DNA of 64,000 nt. It comes from Streptomyces sp. DH37. Its GTDB lineage: Bacteria > Actinomycetota > Actinomycetes > Streptomycetales > Streptomycetaceae. The notes beneath the pieces are model-generated. The model made no database searches. It was not told the DNA's origin and was given only the letters and a program-made list of their open reading frames with translations. Numbering within the stretch: the stretch's first letter is position 1; every line of letters begins with the position of its first letter. Both the position numbers and the translations under genes were made by a program. Location of the stretch: NCBI RefSeq assembly GCF_029813835.1, contig NZ_JARVKV010000002.1, forward strand, positions 1 through 64,000, read 5' to 3'. Shown piece by piece: positions 16,527-25,822 of the stretch.

Positions 16527-17050
16527 CCGTCGTCCTCGTCGTCGCGCATCCGCGTCACCAGCGTGGCGAAGCCGCCCAGGAAGCCTCCGACGCCCAGGGT
16601 GGCGATCCACCACGTCACCGGCTGCTGGAACAGGATGGTGAGGATCAGCAGCAGCGGGCCGCCCAGGACCGCCAGCCAGGCGAAGCGGCTGGTGAGGTCG
16701 CCCTTGGGGAGCGGCGGGGGCTCCGGCGGCACGAAGTGGCCCTCGTCGTCCTCGCCGAGGTCGCCGTCGGACGCCTCGGCCGGACTCCAGTCGCGCGGCC
16801 CGGAACCGGCCGCGTAGACGGTGAAGCTGCGCGCCGGCCGCTCCCCGGCCTCGGGGCCGGGGGAGTCCTCGCGCCCCTCGCGCGCCTCCGGACCGTCGAC
16901 CCGCTCCCGCTCCCGTTCCCGCTCCCGTTCCCGCTCGTCGCCCGGCGGCTCCGCGGGCTCCTCGCCGTAGGCGGCCACGATCTGGGCCCAGGCCGCCTCC
17001 TCGTCCAGGGGCTCGGGTCCCTCGCCGCGGTTGTGCTCACGCTCCGTCAC
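16493..17050 (-). CDS. Small membrane protein with charged repeat
   Basis: A 185-residue protein. The cytoplasmic N-terminal two thirds are acidic and contain a run of six Glu-Arg pairs (near residues 39-51) encoded by a slippery CCCGTT/CCCGCT repeat. Two transmembrane segments follow (FAWLAVLGGPLLLILTILF and WWIATLGVGGFLGGFATLV), then a short acidic tail. Its GTG start overlaps the end of the esterase gene upstream by 14 bases, so the two are translationally coupled. Unknown function, conserved at this locus in streptomycetes. Confidence 0.72.
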   Translation of the reverse strand: MTEREHNRGEGPEPLDEEAAWAQIVAAYGEEPAEPPGDERERERERERERVDGPEAREGREDSPGPEAGERPARSFTVYAAGSGPRDWSPAEASDGDLGEDDEGHFVPPEPPPLPKGDLTSRFAWLAVLGGPLLLILTILFQQPVTWWIATLGVGGFLGGFATLVTRMRDDEDDGYDDPGRGAVV

Positions 17051-17807
17051 GTGCCGTCTTCCTCGCTGTGAGGCGGGTGATGAATCCGTACGAGTCCGCG
17101 AAGATCCGCTCCGCGTCGTGGTCCAGTGTGGCCACGTGCAGGCTCCGCTCCAGCACCGTCTCGGTGACGTCCCGCGAGGAGACCCTCTCCAGGATCAGCG
17201 CCGAGTCCGAGGGGGACACGACGTTGTCCACCCGGCTGTGCAGGAGCAGCAGCGGCTGGGTGACCCGGGGCAGCTCCCCGCGCACCACCGTGAGGAACCG
17301 CCACAGGGAGTGGGCGGCGTGCAGCGGCACCCGGTCGTAGCCGACCTCCACCACGCCCTCCTTGGCGATGTCGCTGGTGATGCCCTTCGTCGAGGGCACC
17401 AGGTGGCGCAGGACCGGCAGCGCGTACCCCTGGATCCGCGGGAGGGTCGCCGCCGGGTTGACCGCCACGACCCCGCTGACCGCGTCGCCGTGCCGGGCGG
17501 CCAGCCGCAGCGCGAGCGCCCCGCCCATCGACAGGCCGCAGACGAAGACCCGCTCGCAGCGTTCGCCCAGCCGGCGCAGCTCGTGGTCGACGGTCGCGTA
17601 CCAGTCCTGCCAGCCGGTGACCGCCAGGTCCTGCCAGCGCGTGCCGTGTCCCGGCAGCAGCGGCACGGAGACGGTCAGGCCCCTGTCGGCCAGGTAGTGG
17701 GCCCAGGGGCGCATCGACTGGGGGCAGCCGGTGAAACCGTGGCACAGCAGGACGCCGACCTCGCCGCCGTCGTGGCGCAGCGGTTCGGCACCGGGGAGCA
17801 GGGGCAC
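17037..17807 (-). CDS. Alpha/beta-hydrolase (carboxylesterase/monoacylglycerol-lipase-like)
   Basis: A 256-residue serine hydrolase. It has the oxyanion loop LLCHGFTG, the nucleophile elbow CGLSMGG (Ser about residue 93), an acid residue in HSRVDNVVSP, and the catalytic His in SLHVATLDHD. It most resembles Est30-type carboxylesterases and monoacylglycerol lipases. The GTG start has GGAG 8 bases upstream. It is the first gene of a two-gene minus-strand unit with the small membrane protein. A lipid substrate is likely because the next, divergent gene is an acyltransferase, but this is inference. Confidence 0.87.
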   Translation of the reverse strand: MPLLPGAEPLRHDGGEVGVLLCHGFTGCPQSMRPWAHYLADRGLTVSVPLLPGHGTRWQDLAVTGWQDWYATVDHELRRLGERCERVFVCGLSMGGALALRLAARHGDAVSGVVAVNPAATLPRIQGYALPVLRHLVPSTKGITSDIAKEGVVEVGYDRVPLHAAHSLWRFLTVVRGELPRVTQPLLLLHSRVDNVVSPSDSALILERVSSRDVTETVLERSLHVATLDHDAERIFADSYGFITRLTARKTARDGA

Positions 17808-18004
17808 CGTGGATCTCCGTTCGGTGGTCGACTCGGTGGGCGGCCCGCCGGCCGGCCCCCGTCGGGACCGGAGCCGGGGCCGGGACCGGAGCGGACGGGA
17901 CGGCGGGCGGGAGTGCTGCCACCCTACGCGTGCGCGCGGTGACCGGGTAGGCCGGACGACCCGCGCGGGGCCGGAACGGCTGAGGGGGGTCCGCGGTGGC
18001 GGGA

Positions 18005-18010
18005 TATGGT
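18005..18010 (+). promoter_or_regulatory. -10 box of the acyltransferase gene
   Basis: TATGGT matches TAnnnT and lies 29 bases before the TTG start, leaving room for the AGGAGG ribosome site at 18026-18031. Confidence 0.45.
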
Positions 18011-18039
18011 CTTACCGGCAGACACAGGAGGTTCCTCGG

Positions 18040-18807
18040 TTGTTGTACGGCGTCATGAAGCTCTCCCTCGGGAACGGACTCAGGCTCGCGTTCCGTCCCT
18101 GGGTGGAGGGCCTGGAGAACATCCCGGCCGAGGGGCCGGCCATCCTCGCGAGCAACCACCTGTCGTTCTCCGACTCCTTCTTCCTGCCCGCCGTCCTGGA
18201 GCGCAAGGTCACCTTCATCGCCAAGGCGGAGTACTTCACCACCCCGGGGATCAAGGGCAGGATGACGGCCGCGTTCTTCAAGGGCGTCGGCCAGCTCCCG
18301 GTGGACCGTTCGGGTGCGCGCGGCGCGGGCGAGGCGGCGATCAGGAGCGGCATCCAGGTGCTGGAGCGCGGCGAGCTGTTCGGCATCTACCCCGAGGGCA
18401 CCCGTTCCCCGGACGGCCGCCTCTACCGCGGCAAGCCGGGCGGGCTGGCCCGGGTGGCGCTGGCCACCGGCGCGCCGGTCATCCCCGTCGCGATGATCGA
18501 CACCGAGAAGATCCAGCCACCGGGCAAGGTCGTCCCGAAGCTGATGCGGCCGGGCATCCGGATCGGCGAGCCGCTGGACTTCAGCCGCTACCGGGGCATG
18601 GACGGCGACCGCTTCGTGCTGCGCGCGGTCACCGACGAGGTCATGTACGAGATCATGAAGCTGTCCGGCCAGGAGTACGTGGACATGTACGCCACGGCGG
18701 CCAAGCGGCAGATCGCGGAGCGGGAGAAGGCCGAGAGGGCGGAGAAGGCCGCGCGGCACAGGGCCGAGAAGACCGAGCGGGCCGGGGAGTCCGGCAGAGC
18801 GGCCTAG
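18040..18807 (+). CDS. PlsC-type 1-acyl-sn-glycerol-3-phosphate acyltransferase
   Basis: A 255-residue membrane-associated acyltransferase of phospholipid synthesis. The catalytic NHLSFSD (HxxxxD) is near residue 40, followed by FFKGVGQLPVDRSG, then YPEGTRSPDGRLYRGKPG (phosphate-binding EGTRS) and a VIPVAM strand. The last 35 residues are a charged Lys/Glu/Ala helix that may be disordered. A perfect AGGAGG 8 bases before TTG (18040) decides the start. The mycobacterial syntenic gene is Rv2182c. The histidine kinase gene follows 26 bases later, so co-transcription is likely. Confidence 0.9.
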   Translation: MLYGVMKLSLGNGLRLAFRPWVEGLENIPAEGPAILASNHLSFSDSFFLPAVLERKVTFIAKAEYFTTPGIKGRMTAAFFKGVGQLPVDRSGARGAGEAAIRSGIQVLERGELFGIYPEGTRSPDGRLYRGKPGGLARVALATGAPVIPVAMIDTEKIQPPGKVVPKLMRPGIRIGEPLDFSRYRGMDGDRFVLRAVTDEVMYEIMKLSGQEYVDMYATAAKRQIAEREKAERAEKAARHRAEKTERAGESGRAA

Positions 18808-18833
18808 CCGCCGCCGGGGGAGGGACGGGGGGC

Positions 18834-20063
18834 GTGGCGATGGCCGCGAGAATGTCTGTCGAACAGCCGCTGTGGAGCGCGCTGACCGCCTACCGCGTGC
18901 TGACCATGGGGTACGCGCTGGCCCTGTACGTCCACGCGTACGACGCGTACACCCGCCCGCTCGGCGCGGGCGCCTATCTGGCCGTCCTCGCGCTGTGGAC
19001 GCTGGCGACCGTCCGCCGGGTGTCCTCCGCCGAGCGCTGCACACCGCCCTTCCTGGCGGTGGAGCTGGCCGTCGCCCTCACCGGCATCCTGCTGACGCCC
19101 GTGGTGGACACCCAGGCGCGCATCGACGCGGGCGGCCCCACCCTGCCGTCGATATGGACGGCGGGCGCGGTGCTCGGCTTCGCGATCAAGAAGGGCTGGC
19201 GCTGGGCCGCGGGCGCCTCGCTGCTGGTCGGCGCCGCCAACGTGGTCGCGGCGGGCGGCTTCGCGCAGGACACCGTGCACAACGTGCTGCTGGTGTGCAT
19301 CGCCAGCATCGCCATCGGCTACGTCGTCGAGGTGGCCCGCGCCAGCGAGCGCACCCTCGCCCGCGCGCTCCAGATCGAGGCCGCCACCCGCGAGCGGGAG
19401 CGCCTGGCCCGCGACATCCACGACAGCGTGCTCCAGGTGCTGGCCATGGTGCAGCGGCGCGGCGCCGCCATCGGCGGCGAGGCGGCCGAACTGGGCCGGC
19501 TGGCCGGGGAGCAGGAGGCGGCGCTGCGCACGCTGGTCTCCAGCGGTGTGGTGCCCGAGGTGCCGGCGCCCCGCGCCGCCGGATCCCCCTCCTCCCCTTC
19601 CTCCGCCGCCTCCTTCGCCGCCGCCGTACCGCCGCCGGAGGAGGACGGGACCTGCGACGTACGCGCGCTGCTGTCCGCGTACGCCGGCAGCAGGGTGTCC
19701 TTCGCCGAGCCCGGCGCCCCGGTGCCGCTGCCCGCGGCGGCGGCCAGGGAGCTGACGGCGGCGGTCGGCGCCGCCCTGGACAATGTGCGCAGGCACGCGC
19801 GAGGACCGTCGGGGGAGGAGGCGCAGGCGTGGATCCTGCTGGAGGACGAGCCGGACGCCGTGGTGGTGACCGTCCGGGACGACGGGCCCGGCATCCCGCC
19901 CGGGCGGCTGGAGGACGCGGAGGCCGAGGGCCGCATGGGGGTGGCGCTGTCCATCCGCGGCCGGCTGCGGGACCTGGGCGGCGACGCGGAACTGGTGTCG
20001 GTGCCGGGACAGGGAACGGAAGTCGAGTTGAGGGTGCCGAAGGATGACCAGCACAACCAGTGA
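18834..20063 (+). CDS. macS: Sensor histidine kinase of a MacRS-like two-component system
   Basis: A 409-residue membrane sensor kinase. Residues 1-165 hold about five or six hydrophobic segments and no large extracellular domain. RERLARDIHDSVLQVLAMV is the HisKA_3 box with the phosphorylated His, and the HATPase region has ELTAAVGAALDNVRRHA (N box) and VRDDGPGIPP (G1), then GVALSIRGRLRDLGGD (G2). A low-complexity Ser/Ala/Pro linker splits the dimerisation and ATPase parts. Its last 20 bases overlap the regulator gene. Position between plsC and pfkA matches S. coelicolor SCO2120/2121, reported as MacRS, which affects morphogenesis and actinorhodin; the symbol rests on that synteny. Confidence 0.85.
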   Translation: MAMAARMSVEQPLWSALTAYRVLTMGYALALYVHAYDAYTRPLGAGAYLAVLALWTLATVRRVSSAERCTPPFLAVELAVALTGILLTPVVDTQARIDAGGPTLPSIWTAGAVLGFAIKKGWRWAAGASLLVGAANVVAAGGFAQDTVHNVLLVCIASIAIGYVVEVARASERTLARALQIEAATRERERLARDIHDSVLQVLAMVQRRGAAIGGEAAELGRLAGEQEAALRTLVSSGVVPEVPAPRAAGSPSSPSSAASFAAAVPPPEEDGTCDVRALLSAYAGSRVSFAEPGAPVPLPAAAARELTAAVGAALDNVRRHARGPSGEEAQAWILLEDEPDAVVVTVRDDGPGIPPGRLEDAEAEGRMGVALSIRGRLRDLGGDAELVSVPGQGTEVELRVPKDDQHNQ

Positions 20064-20754
20064 GCCGGGCGGACCGGGCGGGGAGACCGTGCGGGTGATG
20101 GTCGTCGACGACCATCCGATGTGGCGGGACGCTGTCGCCCGCGACCTGGCCGAGGCGGGCTTCGACGTGGTGGCCACCGCCGGGGACGGCCCCCAGGCCG
20201 TGCGCCGGGCGCGGGCCGTCGAACCGGACGTCCTCGTCCTCGACCTCAACCTGCCCGGGCTGCCGGGCGTCGAGGTGTGCCGGCAGCTCGTCGGCTCCGG
20301 CCCCGGCGGCCCCACCGGCCCCCGGGTGCTGGTGCTCTCCGCGAGCGGTGAGCACGCGGACGTGCTGGAGGCGGTGAAGTCCGGGGCGACGGGCTACCTG
20401 GTGAAGTCGGCGAGCACGCGGGAACTGCTGGACGCCGTGCGCCGCACCGCCGCCGGGGACCCGGTGTTCACCCCGGGCCTGGCCGGTCTGGTGCTCGGCG
20501 AGTACCGGCGGCTGGCCGGCGACTCGGCGCCGCGCAGACCCGACCAGCCCGACGCGCCCCGGCTGACCGAGCGGGAGACCGAGGTGCTGCGGCTGGTCGC
20601 CAAGGGACTGTCGTACAAGCAGATCGCCGAGCGGCTGGTCATCTCGCACCGCACCGTGCAGAACCACGTGCAGAACACCCTGGGCAAGCTCCAGCTCCAC
20701 AACCGCGTGGAGCTGGTGCGCTACGCGATCGAGCGCGGGCTGGACGACGCCTGA
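20044..20754 (+). CDS. macR: NarL/LuxR-family response regulator, MacR-like
   Basis: A 236-residue response regulator. The receiver domain has VVDDHPMWRD (acidic pair), VLVLDLNLPG (phosphorylated Asp), VLSASGE (switch Ser) and YLVKSAS (conserved Lys). After a linker, the LuxR-type HTH reads LTERETEVLRLVAKGLSYKQIAERLVISHRTVQNHVQNTLGKLQLHNRVEL. The ATG overlaps the kinase stop region by 20 bases, so the pair is stoichiometrically coupled. It belongs to the same two-component system as the upstream kinase. Confidence 0.9.
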   Translation: MTSTTSEPGGPGGETVRVMVVDDHPMWRDAVARDLAEAGFDVVATAGDGPQAVRRARAVEPDVLVLDLNLPGLPGVEVCRQLVGSGPGGPTGPRVLVLSASGEHADVLEAVKSGATGYLVKSASTRELLDAVRRTAAGDPVFTPGLAGLVLGEYRRLAGDSAPRRPDQPDAPRLTERETEVLRLVAKGLSYKQIAERLVISHRTVQNHVQNTLGKLQLHNRVELVRYAIERGLDDA

Positions 20755-20980
20755 GCCCCGCTCCCGGCCGCCCCCCTCCCCGCCTGCCCGCCCGGCCCCG
20801 CCGCCCCGCCGCTCCGCCCGGGGCGGCGGGGATCCGCGCCCGCCGCCCCGGCGTTCCGCCGTCCCCGGCGCCCGTACCGCCGCTAGCGTGACCGGGGCGG
20901 CCGGCCGGTGGTTCCGCGGGATCGGGGGAACCCGCCGGAGGAGGCCGGAAACCGGGAAACCAGGCGGAGAAGGGAATCTC

Positions 20981-22018
20981 ATGCGGGTCGGAGTGCTGAC
21001 CGGCGGCAGCGACTGCCCCGGGCTCAACGCGGTGCTGCGCGCGATCGTCCGCAAGGGGGTGCAGGAGTACGGCGACGAGTTCGTGGGCTTCCGCGACGGC
21101 TGGCGCGGCGTGCTGAGGGACGAGACCGTGCCGCTCGACATCCCCGCGGTGCGCGGCACCCTGCCGCGCGGCGGCACCATCCTCGGCTCCTCGCGCACCA
21201 ACCCCCTGGCGGGGGACGACGGGCTCGACCGGACCCTGGGCACCCTCGCCCGCCACCGGCTGGACGCCCTGATCGTCGTGGGCGGGACCGCCACCCTCGG
21301 CATCGCGGCCCGGCTCGCCGAGGAGCACGGCGTCCCCCTGGTGGGGGTCCCCAAGACCATCGACAACGACATCCCCCTCACCGACTACACCGTCGGCTTC
21401 GACACCGCCGTCGGCGTCGCGACCGAGACCATCGACCGGCTGCACACCACCGCCGAGTCGCACAAGCGGGTGCTGGTGGTCGAGGTGATGGGGCGCAGCG
21501 CCGGATGGATCGCCCTCCACGCGGGCCTGGCCGGCGGGGCCAACTGCATCCTCATCCCCGAGCAGCCCTTCAACGTGGACCGGGTGTGCGAGTGGGTCGA
21601 GTCCCGCTTCCGGGCCACCTACGCCCCGATCGTCGTCATCGCCGACAGCGCCCTGCCCGAGTCGGGCGAGGTCACCCTGCACCGCGGCGCCACGCCGCTG
21701 CCGGGCGGAGACCCCCGCGCCCGGCTCTCCGGGGTCGGCGAGTGGCTGGGCAGGGAGATCGAGCGGCGCACCGGCAAGGAGTCCCGCACCACCGTGCTCG
21801 GCTACATCCAGCGCGGCGGCAACCCCAGCCCGTTCGACCGCTGGCTGGCCACCCGCTTCGGCCTGCACGCCATCGACGCGGTGCACGAGGGCGACTGGGG
21901 CTCGATGACGGCCCTGCAGGGCACCCGGGTCACCCGCGTACGGCTGGCCGAGGCGACCTCCACGCTGAAGACGGTCGACCCCGCGCTCTACGAGGAGGCC
22001 AGCGTCTTCTTCGGCTGA
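20981..22018 (+). CDS. pfkA: 6-phosphofructokinase
   Basis: A 345-residue phosphofructokinase of the group A actinobacterial type, converting fructose-6-phosphate to fructose-1,6-bisphosphate. It has LTGGSDCPGLNAVLRAI at the N-terminus, GGTATLG (about 101-107), PKTIDNDI (about 123-130, catalytic Asp), MGRSAGWIA and GYIQRGGNPSPFDR. The residues that usually tell ATP from PPi enzymes read Ala at the 104-type position and Lys at the 124-type position. This is neither the ATP (Gly/Gly) nor the PPi (Asp/Lys) pair, so the phosphoryl donor is not settled. GAGAAGGG precedes the ATG. It shares a terminator with the convergent anthranilate synthase gene. Confidence 0.93.
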   Translation: MRVGVLTGGSDCPGLNAVLRAIVRKGVQEYGDEFVGFRDGWRGVLRDETVPLDIPAVRGTLPRGGTILGSSRTNPLAGDDGLDRTLGTLARHRLDALIVVGGTATLGIAARLAEEHGVPLVGVPKTIDNDIPLTDYTVGFDTAVGVATETIDRLHTTAESHKRVLVVEVMGRSAGWIALHAGLAGGANCILIPEQPFNVDRVCEWVESRFRATYAPIVVIADSALPESGEVTLHRGATPLPGGDPRARLSGVGEWLGREIERRTGKESRTTVLGYIQRGGNPSPFDRWLATRFGLHAIDAVHEGDWGSMTALQGTRVTRVRLAEATSTLKTVDPALYEEASVFFG

Positions 22019-22025
22019 GCCGCGG

Positions 22026-22059
22026 CCGGGCCGGCCCCCGGCGGCGGGGACCGGCCCGG
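22026..22059. terminator. Bidirectional terminator between pfkA and trpE
   Basis: CCGGGCCGG-C-CCCC pairs with GGGG-A-CCGGCCCGG around a short loop; the hairpin lies between two convergent stop codons. Confidence 0.6.
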
Positions 22060-22071
22060 GGCGGGGCGCCC

Positions 22072-24039
22072 TCAGACCAGGACGGCCGCCAGCAGCCCGG
22101 CCGTGATCTCCGGCCCCTCCATCGTCAGCACCGACTCCGGGTGGAACTGCACCCCGGCGAAGTGCGGCCCGCGCAGCGCGTGGACGTCGCCGCTGACCGG
22201 GTCGCGGCTCAGCTCCACCCCGTCCCCGGCCAGTTCCGCCGCCCGCTCCGCGCCGCAGCGGGCGGTGTAGGAGTTGTAGAAGCCGACGGTCCGCTCGGTG
22301 CCGAACAGGTCGATCCGCTCCTGCGCGCCCTGGTACGGCCGGTCCTTGCGGACCAGTTCCAGGCCCAGCTCGGCGGCGATCAGCTCGTGGCCCAGGCAGA
22401 CCCCGAGCAGTCCGTGCCGGTGGCCGCGCAGCAGTTCGGCGGCGAGCGAGCGCAGCAGCCGCACCTTGGGGTCGGCGGCGTCGCGCGGATCGCCGGGTCC
22501 GGGACCGAGCACCACCGGGCCGGTGTGGGCGAGCGCCGCCTCGCGCAGCCCCGGCTCGTCGTACCGCCGCACCGCCACGTCGAGGCCGGTGGAGCGCAGC
22601 AGGTGGGCCAGCATCGAGGTGAAGGTGTCCTCGCCGTCCACCACCAGCACCTCGCCGCGGACCGGGCCGCGCCCGGCGCCGGGGGAGGGCGTCCGCATCC
22701 GCAGCCAGAACGGGGCCAGACCCGCGCGCCGCGCGTCCAGGGCGGCCCGCACCCGCGGGTCGTCCGCCAGCACCGGCCGTACGGGGGCCTCCCCGGGCCG
22801 CGCCGGGCCGGGGCGCACCCCCAGCGCGGTCAGCACCCCGGCCGCCTTGGCGTGGGTCTCGGCGACCTCGCCCGCCGGGTCGGAGGCGCGCACCAGCGTG
22901 GCGCCCACCGGGACCCGCAGGGCGCCGGTGGCCGCGTCGACGTCGGCGGTGCGGATGAGGATGGGGGAGTCCAGCGTCTGGAGGCCCGACCCGTCGCGGC
23001 CGATCAGCGCCAGCGCGCCCGCGTAGTAGCCGCGCCCGCCCCGCTCGTGGCGCCGGATCACCCGGCAGGCGTTCTCCACCGGGCTGCCGGTGACGGTTGC
23101 GGCGAACATCGTCTCGCGCAGCACCTCGCGGACGTCCAGGGTGCTGCGGCCGCGCAACTCGTACTCGGTGTGCGCCAGATGGGCCATCTCCCTCAGCCGC
23201 GGCCCCACCACCACACCGCCCATGTCGCCGACGGTGCACATCATCTTCAGCTCCTCGTCGACGACCATCGACAGCTCCTCGGTCTCCTTGCGGTCGCCGA
23301 GGAACGCCAGCAGCCCCTCCACCGTCGGGCCCCGGTCCGGATAGCGGTAGGTGCCGCTGATCGGGTTCATCACCACCGTTCCGCCGGTCATCCGGACGTG
23401 GACCTCGGGACTGGCCCCCACCAGGGTGCGCTCGCCGGTGTGCACGACGTACGTCCAGTACGCGCCGCGCTCCCCGGCCAGCAGCCGCCGGAACAGCGCC
23501 AGCGCGTCGGCCCGGCCGTAGCCCTCGATCGTGCCCCGGTAGGTGCGGCGGACGACGAAGTTGGCGCCCTCGCCGGCGCCGATCTCGTCCTCGACCACCC
23601 GGCGCACGATCTCCTCGTACGCGCCGTCGCCGACGTCGAAGCCCCCGCCGGTGACGCGGACCGCGTGCCGGGGCAGCGCGGCCATCAGCGCGTCCAGGGG
23701 CACCTCGTGGGACTCGGAGGGCACGAGCACCGACAGCGGTGTGCCGTCGTCGGCCGCGTCGAAGCCGCGCTCGCGGATCTGCCGGAACGGCACCAGGGCG
23801 AGGACGCCCAGCTCGCCGTCGGGGATGTCGGCCAGCCGCTCCACCTCGCCGACCGGCCCGAGCAGCACCTCGACGGTGCGCCCGTCCCGCCCGGGGGTGC
23901 GCCGCAGCAGCAGGGCGAAGGGCGGGCCGTCGGCGGCCAGCAGCCGCTCCACCAGGGCGCCCGCAGCGTGTTCGGCGTGTTCGGCGTGTCCGGCGTCCTC
24001 GGTGACCGGGGTGTCTGCGGCGTGTTCGGGGTCTCTCAC
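22072..24039 (-). CDS. trpE: Fused anthranilate synthase (TrpE-TrpG)
   Basis: A 655-residue fusion that makes anthranilate from chorismate and glutamine. Residues about 100-440 are the chorismate-binding TrpE part (MNPISGTYRYP, ELSMVVDEELKMMCTVGDMGG, GSPVENACRVI, GRGYYAGALALIG). Residues about 460-655 are the class I glutamine amidotransferase, with GVCLGHELIAAELG (Cys nucleophile, in a GxCLGH rather than GVCLGHQ setting) and HPESVLTMEG (His-Glu). I chose the GTG at 24037-24039 because GGAAGG lies upstream; the frame above it runs into the attenuator. Streptomyces venezuelae has the same fused gene under Trp attenuation. It is divergent from DAHP synthase, so both control points of the pathway share one regulatory interval. 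Confidence 0.93.
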   Translation of the reverse strand: MRDPEHAADTPVTEDAGHAEHAEHAAGALVERLLAADGPPFALLLRRTPGRDGRTVEVLLGPVGEVERLADIPDGELGVLALVPFRQIRERGFDAADDGTPLSVLVPSESHEVPLDALMAALPRHAVRVTGGGFDVGDGAYEEIVRRVVEDEIGAGEGANFVVRRTYRGTIEGYGRADALALFRRLLAGERGAYWTYVVHTGERTLVGASPEVHVRMTGGTVVMNPISGTYRYPDRGPTVEGLLAFLGDRKETEELSMVVDEELKMMCTVGDMGGVVVGPRLREMAHLAHTEYELRGRSTLDVREVLRETMFAATVTGSPVENACRVIRRHERGGRGYYAGALALIGRDGSGLQTLDSPILIRTADVDAATGALRVPVGATLVRASDPAGEVAETHAKAAGVLTALGVRPGPARPGEAPVRPVLADDPRVRAALDARRAGLAPFWLRMRTPSPGAGRGPVRGEVLVVDGEDTFTSMLAHLLRSTGLDVAVRRYDEPGLREAALAHTGPVVLGPGPGDPRDAADPKVRLLRSLAAELLRGHRHGLLGVCLGHELIAAELGLELVRKDRPYQGAQERIDLFGTERTVGFYNSYTARCGAERAAELAGDGVELSRDPVSGDVHALRGPHFAGVQFHPESVLTMEGPEITAGLLAAVLV

Positions 24040-24075
24040 GGTGGTTCGTTCCTTCCTGTCGGGGAGGAACGGCCC

Positions 24076-24132
24076 GTGTGCCGGCTGCCGGCACACACGA
24101 CGAAGGCCGCCCCTCGGGCGGCCTTCGCGTCG
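24076..24132 (-). promoter_or_regulatory. trp attenuator hairpins
   Basis: After the leader peptide, read on the minus strand, there is a long stem (ACACGACG plus AAGGCCGCCC with their complement and a 2-base bulge, about 24095-24132). A second, 10-bp hairpin (24076-24096, GTGTGCCGGC pairing across a single T) shares the CACAC segment. The two cannot form together, as expected for terminator and anti-terminator alternatives controlled by ribosome stalling at the Trp codons. Confidence 0.65.
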
Positions 24133-24136
24133 TGTG

Positions 24137-24223
24137 TCAGTGCGCGCGTCGGTGGGCCGCCGGAGAAGCGGGCCACCACCAGGCTGCGGCCGTCACGGCC
24201 GGCACGGTCGTCTGCGCGAACAT
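24137..24223 (-). CDS. trpL: trp leader peptide with three tandem Trp codons
   Basis: A 28-residue open frame starting ATG (24223) and ending TGA. It contains three consecutive TGG codons at residues 15-17 (AAAWWWPAS). It stands between the promoter and trpE and is followed by mutually exclusive hairpins. This is the arrangement of a classical transcription attenuator, as reported for the S. venezuelae anthranilate synthase gene. Scarce charged tRNA-Trp would stall ribosomes on these codons and allow read-through. Confidence 0.85.
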   Translation of the reverse strand: MFAQTTVPAVTAAAWWWPASPAAHRRAH

Positions 24224-24230
24224 GCTCCGC

Positions 24231-24236
24231 ACCCTA
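24231..24236 (-). promoter_or_regulatory. -10 box of the trp leader transcript
   Basis: TAGGGT on the minus strand lies 7 bases before the leader-peptide ATG, so the leader peptide itself would be translated from a leaderless or nearly leaderless mRNA. Confidence 0.45.
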
Positions 24237-24310
24237 CCCCCGCCCCCTCCGCGCCCGCAGGTTCCGTCTCACCCATCGGGCAGACGCGAGGGGCGCCGGA
24301 CGCCACCCCG

Positions 24311-25672
<1,362 letters not shown>

Positions 25673-25695
25673 GCGGCGCCCGCCGAGGCACCCGA

Positions 25696-25732
25696 CCGTG
25701 GGGCGTGGATCACAGCGATCCGCGCCCCACGG
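25696..25732 (+). terminator. Terminator after DAHP synthase
   Basis: A 16-bp stem (25696-25711 with 25717-25732, one G-T pair) with a 5-base loop lies 23 bases after the stop codon. Confidence 0.7.
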
Positions 25733-25762
25733 CGCTGTCCCGGGGGCTCCCCATGGGTTAGG

Positions 25763-25781
25763 TTAGGGTTGCCTCACCTAA
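25763..25781. promoter_or_regulatory. Iron box (DmdR/IdeR operator)
   Basis: TTAGGGTTGCCTCACCTAA is a 19-bp near match to the IdeR/DmdR consensus, with TTAGG and CCTAA half sites; an extra TTAGG precedes it at 25758. It lies 42 bases before the ferredoxin start, so the gene should be repressed when iron is plentiful. Confidence 0.75.
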
Positions 25782-25822
25782 ACGGGTGGGGTGTCCGACC
25801 CGCCCTTCGTGGAGGTGACCGC

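Noticed and set aside
20639..24094. A 1151-codon minus-strand open frame spanning pfkA and trpE
   Set aside because: Arg/Pro/Gly-rich out-of-frame shadow of trpE and pfkA; the real proteins are recognised in the other frames.
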